This document shows, piece after piece, positions 54,738-62,036 of a stretch of 64,000 bases of DNA; the stretch's first letter is position 1; each line of letters starts with the position of its first letter. The notes beneath the pieces were generated by a model that worked only from the letters and a program-made list of their open reading frames with translations, was not told where the DNA came from and did not search any database. Both the position numbers and the translations under genes were made by a program. Source of the stretch: Hyphococcus flavus (lineage in GTDB: Bacteria > Pseudomonadota > Alphaproteobacteria > Caulobacterales > Parvularculaceae); NCBI RefSeq assembly GCF_028748065.1, contig NZ_CP118166.1, positions 883,501 through 947,500 of the forward strand, read 5' to 3'.

Positions 54738-56967
54738 CTACCCAAACACGAAGTCGTCCTCATGAAGGGCGGCGACAAGGACATTTTCGAGAATAATAAT
54801 GTCGCCATCCCCGAAATCGATGGTTGTGTCTGCGCCGTCATCCGTTGCTGCCGACACCACTTCCGCAAAAGTATCAAACCCTGCTCCGAAACCGGTCAGC
54901 TCAATCACATCGTCGGAACTGGCGCCGGCGGCAAAATCCGTGATGACGTCATAGTCCCCCCCGAACTCGTAAAGAAACAGATCATCCCCGTCCCCGCCGG
55001 TAATCAAATCGTTCTGCCGTCCGCCAAAAAGCGTATCGTTGCCTGTCCCGCCGTCGATAAAATCATTATCCGCCGCTCCGGAAACGATGTCGTTGCCCTC
55101 GCCGCCGAAAAGCGTATCGACGCGTTTCGCTCCGAAAACTGTATCGTCGCCAGCCCCCCCCATAACGAGGTCGTTATTCGCGCCGCCAGCGGCTTCATCA
55201 TCGCCATCGCCAGCATCGAGAGTGTCATTTTTAACGCCCCCCGACAGAAAATCCGCGTCAGCGCCGCCGATAAGGACATCCTCACCCGTCCCACCATAGA
55301 TCAAATCTGCACCGTCGCCGCCATCGAGCGTGTCCTGACCGCCTGAGCCAACAAGGTAATCTTCACCCAGATCTCCGGATAGCGAGTCATTTCCTTCGCC
55401 GCCATTGGCCGAGTCATCGCCAATCCCGCCAAGAATTGAGTCGTTGCCAGCCTGACCCATCAGAAAGTCGGCTCCATCGCCTCCCTCAAGCGTATCCTCA
55501 CCCCCGCGGCCGTCCAAACGGTTCCCGGCGACATTACCAGTAAGCCTATCGTCACCCTCACCACCAACGGCGGCCTCAATCACCACGCCTGCGGCGATCG
55601 TAAAACCTCCAGCCGTGGAGCCTGCTCTCGAAATAAACCCGCCGCCGCCCTCACCCAAAAGAAGCGTCGCGGGCCTTAAATCAATAACTGTATTTCGAGA
55701 GCCTTCGTACTCGATAGCATCATCTCCGCCGGTATCCCAAATCGTATAAAAATACTGGCCAGACTGGTTAATGTCCGTAAGCGTATAAATGTCGTCAGTA
55801 TTATTGAAGGTTGAGTTCGCGCCGTACTTTTCCTGAAGCAGCGCTATATCAAACGCCGACGGTCCTCCTTGTTGGCCATACTGGAGGGTTACGGCGGCGC
55901 CTATCGAAAATCCGGAATTGTAAGAGATATTCGTGAAAACGCCCTGGTTAAGGTTGTAGACGCCGTAAGAGTCATCGCTATCTATCACGCCTTGCAACAC
56001 TTCCGAGGCGCCGCCATTGTCATGTGGATGGGCAAAACCCAGACCGTGCAGGATTTCGTGCAAAATAAGCGCAAATCCTGACGACCCCGGCGCCATGCTA
56101 TTGTTCCAAAGCGATGACCCCGTATTAAACATGCCTATTCCGGCTGAGGATGTGCCTGGGGGGGGCCATACGCCCTGCATAAGTGAGTTCTGGTCCGGAG
56201 GTTGTCACCAATTGGAATTCAGCACCCACTGATGAAAAGACCCGGTTAAACGTAAGCCCCGCCACATCGGAAATAGTTTGCAGGACGTCCATCACAGCAT
56301 TGATTTGCGACTGCGCCCAACCTTCTGACTGTACGCCGCCAGCGCTTTGCCCTGTCGGAACAAAGAAAACATCCACCAAGCTATTTGCTAACTTCGTACC
56401 CCAATCAATCGCATGAAGCGGGTTTTGCGGCGGACCAAAATCGGCCGTTAGCGTGTAAGTACCGGCGGTTGGCGACTGGTTCTCGTCTTCGTATGAACGA
56501 GCGACCAAATAGTAAGTCCCGGTCTCAAGCGCCGTGAATCGCAACTGCGGGTTAAGTCCGGGGCCTGCATCATCGTCTTGCGCCACCTTGACGCCCGCCT
56601 CATCGCGAATTTCCAGAAATGGATCAAACAGCGCATTAACACCGGTTCCCGTCAGGGTGAAAAGATATGATGTTCCCGCTTCAAGTTCGACAGCGATCCA
56701 ATCCGTATCGCCCGCGAACTCGAGTGTATCGCTAAATGATCCGCCAATTGAAATGCTTGCACTCGTACCCGGTCCGCCCGGAATATCGGCGTCAGTCGCG
56801 CGGTTTTCGTCAACAATGCTCGACGCCCCGCTCGACTCGTTTTCCCTAGCGACATATGCGGCCCAAACTTCGTGATCACGAATTGGGCCTGAACCAAAAG
56901 GCTCCGCGGGCGCCGCAGCGAGGGTGATCTTCGGCTTAATGTCCTGACGTTCGCAGAACTGGCACAT
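54738..56967 (-). pseudogene. RTX metalloprotease gene split by a frameshift at a G8 tract
   Basis: Two overlapping open frames, 56,125-56,967 (N-terminal, about 280 codons) and 54,738-56,180 (C-terminal, about 480 codons), together encode one RTX protease. The N-terminal part has a PPC-like beta-sandwich (SDTLEFAGDTDWIAVELEAG), then the catalytic segment starts. The frame changes at the run of eight G residues, 56,158-56,165; with seven, the reading would continue as R-M-A-P-P-G-T-S-S-A-G-I-G. The C-terminal part holds HEILHGLGFAH (zinc motif) and the RTX module ending HEDDFVFG. No Met-turn Met is visible: the aligned site reads NISYN. Confidence 0.85.
56158..56165 (-). other. Homopolymer G8 (C8 on the coding strand), site of the frameshift
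   Basis: Eight G in a row on the plus strand, inside the coding region just before the catalytic HExxH. Seven or ten would restore the reading frame. This is either a sequencing error in a homopolymer or a slippage-prone tract that turns the protease on and off. Confidence 0.85.
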
Positions 56968-57173
56968 ATCGCCCTCTTTGCTCGTAAATTATCTACGCCG
57001 CGCCGGAGATACCAACACTGTTCGCATAGCACATATTGCTATTGGCCGCGGGAAATACCAACCGCTTTTCCAACGTAGCGCAGTTTTCTGGCTAGCTCTA
57101 CGTCAGCTAGCCAATTGATGAGAGACGGAGGAATTCCTGTCGATTTTCAATCCGATACGGGCCGGATTGCTTC

Positions 57174-57935
57174 CTACCCAAAGACGAAATCGTCCTGATG
57201 GAGGTCTGCGACAACGACGTTGTAGAGGATAATCAGGTTGCCTGACCCAAAGTTGATGGTCGTGTCTGCGCCGTCGTCGGTGGCCGCCGCCATCACTTCG
57301 GCGAACGTATCAAAGTCCGTGCCGAAATTGTTCAGCTCAATGACGTCTTCCGTGCCCATGCCCGCCACAAAGTCGGTGATCACGTCAATATCGTTGCCCG
57401 CGTTGTAAAGAAACGTGTCGTTCCCCAGCCCGCCGGTCAGCAGGTCGTTCTGCACGCCGCCGAAGATGAGGTCGTCTCCCTCGCCGCCGTCGATAAAATC
57501 GTTATCCGCCGCGCCGGAGACCGTGTCGTTTCCATCGCCGCCCTCAAGCGTGTCGACACCCTTGGCGCCAAACATAGTGTCGTTGCCGTCGCCGCCCATC
57601 AAAAGGTCGTTATTGGCGCCGCCATAAAGCTCGTCACGGCCGCCGCCGCCGTCGAGAATGTCATTCTTGACGCCCGCCGCCAGCACGTCGCGGGCCGACC
57701 CGCCCATCAACATGTCCTCGCCGTCACCGCCATAGATCACGTCAAGGCCGGCCCCGCCGTCGATTGTGTCATTGCCAGTCGATCCAACCAGCAGGTCGTC
57801 GCCCTGGTTGCCGAACAACTCGTCATCGCCGTCATTACCATTGGCGGAATCATTCCCGCTCCCGCCAATGATCGAGTCATTGTCGTCATTGCCCAGCATG
57901 AAGTCATTATCATCACCGCCGTCCAGCGTGTCGTC
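57174..57935 (-). repeat. Shared RTX C-terminal module, copy 4
   Basis: The same 253-codon block as copies 1-3, with GSGNDS in place of GGGNDS and AGMGTED in place of AGAGTED. It is joined here to a genuine serralysin head. Confidence 0.85.
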
Positions 57936-58847
57936 GCCGGTATTGCCTGAGAGACTGTTGGCAAGCTCATTGCCTATCAGCATATCTTGGCCAGAGCCGC
58001 CTTCTGCATTCTCAATATAGACATCGCGCGCAATGATAACATTGCCGATCAGTCCGCCAATATTCGATATTCCTTCATCATTAAGGTCAATATACTGATC
58101 TTCCGAAAACCCGGAATAATTGAACGTATCCGTTCCGCCAGTATCGTAAATTGTCATTGCATAATTGGTCGTCGGAAACGATGTCGGGTCGTATATCAAC
58201 TCACCGGCATTGGAACCGAACCCGTAAATTGTATCACCAGAGCGCGTGTCAGCTGGCGCGCCATATAACGACTGAATCGCCAATATATCAACTATCATTG
58301 GCGTCAAAGGGAGTGCGCGTGAGGCATTGGTTGTAGGATTATCATTCTGGAAAAAATAAGACATTATTGTTAGTTGGCGGGAATCGTTCGTATAGAACGC
58401 GTCTGCTGCATAGGTAACGCCCGGACCATCATAGTGCCCGGAATGCCCCAAACCCAGAGCGTGACCCAACTCATGGATAAATGCAAAAAACGCAAGACTA
58501 TCTAGCGTTTTAACGCCACCATCAAAGTTCACATAAACGTTGATCGTAGCAGAAGTGAAGAAACCGTTGTTCTGATTTCCTGCGTAATATGCCTCATTAC
58601 TAGAGTCCTCATCGTCGTATGTAATATGTGCCGGACCTGTAGTGACTTGAAAATGTATGTCAGCGACATCTTCCCAGAAATCGAATGACTTAATTGCAAG
58701 CGTCTGCGCCGCTGGCGTGAGTCCCGCAATATTTACTGCAATAGTTCTGTCCGGGCCAAGATTCCACTGACGGGCTCCGCCGTGATTAACCCACCAACTA
58801 CCAGTCAGGAACACTGCCATCTCATCATAAGTTCCAAGTCGTGGCAT
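57174..58847 (-). CDS. Serralysin-like RTX metalloprotease
   Basis: A 557-residue secreted zinc protease. The catalytic HELGHALGLGH is at residues 125-135, and the Met-turn is IMSYF (Met162); DILAIQSLYGA is the helix that follows it in serralysins. This is the most complete protease of the set. The C-terminal 253 residues are the shared module, ending HQDDFVFG. AGGGGG precedes the ATG. There is no N-terminal signal peptide, as expected for type I secretion, and no adjacent inhibitor gene. Confidence 0.93.
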   Translation of the reverse strand: MPRLGTYDEMAVFLTGSWWVNHGGARQWNLGPDRTIAVNIAGLTPAAQTLAIKSFDFWEDVADIHFQVTTGPAHITYDDEDSSNEAYYAGNQNNGFFTSATINVYVNFDGGVKTLDSLAFFAFIHELGHALGLGHSGHYDGPGVTYAADAFYTNDSRQLTIMSYFFQNDNPTTNASRALPLTPMIVDILAIQSLYGAPADTRSGDTIYGFGSNAGELIYDPTSFPTTNYAMTIYDTGGTDTFNYSGFSEDQYIDLNDEGISNIGGLIGNVIIARDVYIENAEGGSGQDMLIGNELANSLSGNTGDDTLDGGDDNDFMLGNDDNDSIIGGSGNDSANGNDGDDELFGNQGDDLLVGSTGNDTIDGGAGLDVIYGGDGEDMLMGGSARDVLAAGVKNDILDGGGGRDELYGGANNDLLMGGDGNDTMFGAKGVDTLEGGDGNDTVSGAADNDFIDGGEGDDLIFGGVQNDLLTGGLGNDTFLYNAGNDIDVITDFVAGMGTEDVIELNNFGTDFDTFAEVMAAATDDGADTTINFGSGNLIILYNVVVADLHQDDFVFG

Positions 58848-59118
58848 CGTTTGCCCCCTAAGCTACATACGGTTTTCAGAATACCATGGTACGCTCAAAA
58901 AACAGAAATGATAGCTCTAAACGAAATATTGCAGCGCGACACGTTCCGCCTGACCCTTGCTCAAACCATTGTTGGTTTCGCACATTTTCAGCCCTTGAAG
59001 GCCGCGCCTCATCGCTGATTGGGATTACAATGGCCGCGGGCATATACAAATCACTACACCCGCAATGACGGCGTCTTCAGGTTTCCGAGACTTTCAAATA
59101 AACAGGCCATGCGACCAA

Positions 59119-61638
59119 TTACCCAAACGCGAAATCATCTTCGTGAAGGTTAGTGGCGAGAACATTCTGAAGAATGATGAGATCGCCATTGCCAAAGTTG
59201 ATGGTCGTGTCTGTGCCGTCGTCGGTGGCGGCCGCCATCACTTCGGCGAAGGTGTCGAAGTCCGTGCCGAAATTATTGAGCTCGATCACGTCTTCCGTGC
59301 CCATGCCCGCCGCAAAGTCGGTGATTAGATCAATGTCGTTGCCAGCATTGTAAAGGAATGTGTCGTTGCCCGATCCGCCCGTAATTCGATCATTCTGCAC
59401 GCCGCCAAAAAGAAGGTCGTCGCCCTCGCCGCCGTCAAGAAAATCGTTATCGGCCGCACCGGAGACGATATCGTTTCCATCCCCCCCTTGAACGGTATCA
59501 ACGCCCTTTGCGCCAAACATGGTGTCATTGCCGTCGCCGCCTATCAACAAATCATTGTTGGCGCCGCCATAGAGTTCGTCATTGCCGCCTTCACCATCCA
59601 GAATATCGTTCTTGACGCCAGCCGCCAGCACGTCACGGCTGGAGCCGCCAGAAAGCACGTCCTCGCCGTCACCGCCATAGATCACGTCCAGACCGGCCCC
59701 GCCATCAATCGTATCGTTGCCGGTCGATCCAACCAGCAAGTCGTCGCCCTGCTTGCCGGATATGACATCATCCCCAGCCTGACCGTTCACCGCGTCTTCA
59801 CCCTCGCCCGAGGAGATGACATTGGCGGCGTCATTGCCTCTTATTTCATCATCGCCGCGACCTGATTCCACATTCTCAATCAAAGTGTCAGGCGCAATGA
59901 AAACAGTGTTTTTGTTCGTTCCAGCAAAGGAACCGTCAGTGAGAGAGTAATAGGAAATAGACGTTCCCACATCCTGCCACGTACCGGGCGTAAGATCGAT
60001 GACAACATCAGAGGAGCCAGATAATTCTAAAGTATCATTGCCTGCATAATCCCAAATCGTTCGAAAGTGCTGGTCATTGGTATTAAGAGCAAACATGTCA
60101 TCGCCGGCCGTCTCAGTCGTATTCACGCCATAAGCAGCCTGGAGCGCCTGAATATCAAACCACATCAATGTTTGCGGCGACACGTCGCCAAAAGCCGTCA
60201 CGCCCGGAATTGCCGTAAACCCGGCCCGGCTCATCACGCTGTACTCCTGTCCCAACATGGTCGGATCCACTGAGCTGGCTAAAGGCGAGAAGTCCGGGTG
60301 CAACAAACCCAGATTATGGGTGAATTCATGAAGCGTACGATTGAATAGGAAATTAGAACTCGAAATGTTTGAAACCCCAAAATTTCGGATCGCTTCGACG
60401 TTCTCAAGTCCTTTGTCGACGTTGATCCAGGTTTCGCCGGCAGTGGTCCATCCGGGAAATCCTGACCAGCCCGTTACAAGCGCCCCGGACGCGCTGCCAA
60501 GCTCTATATCTGTGTCGCCTATGCGGAATGCGCCAGCCTGCACGCCAGTATCGGGCACTTCTACAAAATTGATATTTGAAAATGAGCCGACCTGCGCAAT
60601 CACGGACAAAAACCCGTCCAACACAACGCCAGACGCCGGCGCATATCCGTAAGTCCATTCAGAAGCGATGGCGTACTGTTGTCCCGGCGACGTCCCGGGG
60701 TTGGCGCCCGGTATGCTGTAGGTCAGCGTCGTGAACCCATCGCCGTCGCGGTCACTGAAAATCGGATCGGCGTCAGTGGGGCCGGAAAAAGTAAAAAACA
60801 TATCGATTTCCGGATTTCCGGTGAGCACAAAATCCTCACTCGCCCGTATCGAATAAACACCACGATCGTGAGCGGAGACAGAAACGCTATAATCGCCGAG
60901 ATTGTCGCCTTCAGAGCCAACCGTTATGTAGTAGACACCCGTTTCTGTCGGGGTGAAGCTTATCTGATGTGCAGAAAATGGACCCGAGGCTGTAAATGTG
61001 CCTAACGCTTCTGCCGTTTCCAACAGCCCCGCGTCCACGGCGACACCACTATCATCGACAAAACTGACAAATTCAGCATCGCCAAGCTCACCGTAAAAAC
61101 CGATATCATTCCCGTAAACAGTAATATCAACCTCAACGCCAGCCTCCAATGAAATGGCTATTGTATCGGTGTCGCCAGAAGCGCCGATATGCGCGTCTTG
61201 CGTTTCCCAGATGCTGATCGGATCGCTTGGATCTAGCGCCGTTGAGAAATCATCTACAGGCGCGGTAAACTCCGTAACCTGTAAAGTGTAGAGGCCGCCA
61301 AGATCACCCGGAGAATTCGGGCCGGCTACAATGAAATACGTATCATTACTGGAAGGCGTGAATAACAAAACGCTCGCAAGACCGGCGCCGCTATCATCAT
61401 CGCTTAATCCTAACGAATTACCGGACCCGTCTAATATATCGACAATTTTAGTATCAAAATCAGACTGTGTGGAATGATCATAGGGGCTAAGCGAAACCCG
61501 ATAGGTTGTGCCTGCTTCGAGATCTATCCCGATGGCGTCCAGGTCGAAAAATTGATTTCCAGGTGATGTGAGGCCAGTAAACTGGTCTCCTATATTAATA
61601 CGAACCGTACTCGTATGATCTCCGGGAATTGTCGTCAT
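59119..61638 (-). CDS. RTX metalloprotease with two N-terminal PPC-like beta-sandwich domains
   Basis: An 839-residue protein. Two repeated PPC-like segments (residues 11-121 and 145-255) share D-F-D-T/T-D-T-I, L-E-A-G-T/V and G-x-Y-x-I-V/T-V features. The zinc motif HEFTHNLGLLH is at 437-447, with a Met-turn-like YSVMSR (Met469), and WFDIQALQAAYG follows. The C-terminal RTX module is shorter and more diverged than the four near-identical copies and ends HEDDFAFG. The strong ribosome-binding site GGAGG precedes ATG at 61,638. Confidence 0.92.
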   Translation of the reverse strand: MTTIPGDHTSTVRINIGDQFTGLTSPGNQFFDLDAIGIDLEAGTTYRVSLSPYDHSTQSDFDTKIVDILDGSGNSLGLSDDDSGAGLASVLLFTPSSNDTYFIVAGPNSPGDLGGLYTLQVTEFTAPVDDFSTALDPSDPISIWETQDAHIGASGDTDTIAISLEAGVEVDITVYGNDIGFYGELGDAEFVSFVDDSGVAVDAGLLETAEALGTFTASGPFSAHQISFTPTETGVYYITVGSEGDNLGDYSVSVSAHDRGVYSIRASEDFVLTGNPEIDMFFTFSGPTDADPIFSDRDGDGFTTLTYSIPGANPGTSPGQQYAIASEWTYGYAPASGVVLDGFLSVIAQVGSFSNINFVEVPDTGVQAGAFRIGDTDIELGSASGALVTGWSGFPGWTTAGETWINVDKGLENVEAIRNFGVSNISSSNFLFNRTLHEFTHNLGLLHPDFSPLASSVDPTMLGQEYSVMSRAGFTAIPGVTAFGDVSPQTLMWFDIQALQAAYGVNTTETAGDDMFALNTNDQHFRTIWDYAGNDTLELSGSSDVVIDLTPGTWQDVGTSISYYSLTDGSFAGTNKNTVFIAPDTLIENVESGRGDDEIRGNDAANVISSGEGEDAVNGQAGDDVISGKQGDDLLVGSTGNDTIDGGAGLDVIYGGDGEDVLSGGSSRDVLAAGVKNDILDGEGGNDELYGGANNDLLIGGDGNDTMFGAKGVDTVQGGDGNDIVSGAADNDFLDGGEGDDLLFGGVQNDRITGGSGNDTFLYNAGNDIDLITDFAAGMGTEDVIELNNFGTDFDTFAEVMAAATDDGTDTTINFGNGDLIILQNVLATNLHEDDFAFG

Positions 61639-62036
61639 TCAAACCTCCATCAACATCACACGATCCAACTGATATCAATGACAGACATCATTTGGCCGAC
61701 ACGCGAAAATACGCAATTTTCAACCTCAACCCGTTACGCGTGTTTGCTTTCTTGAACTCCGCCTTGAACAACCAGCATTCACACAGTTGATACTGATACA
61801 AAATTAGCACGAATAGCAACAATTTTTTTCATTAAGCCGTCAGGCGCTAACCTACAGGTAAGCGTAAAATTTCAGATTAGATTGCTCCTGACGTATGATT
61901 TCGGCGTTGGCGAACGCCAACGCCCTGATCGAAAAGCGACGCGGCTCGGCCGGAAAAGGCTAACCACCGAATTAGGATCGACTGCCAACCCAGGTTCATT
62001 TCATAGGGCGGCCAGGATCAAACCAACTTCACCAGC
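61639..62036. other. Intergenic, 398 bp, between two RTX genes
   Basis: Holds the 5' flank of the PPC-metalloprotease gene and the 3' flank of the RTX gene at 62,037. The clearest item is a perfect 10-bp inverted repeat, GGCGTTGGCG at 61,903-61,912 and CGCCAACGCC at 61,915-61,924. It has no T-run and so may be a transcription-attenuating hairpin or a protein site. No open frame or known promoter is seen. Confidence 0.55.
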
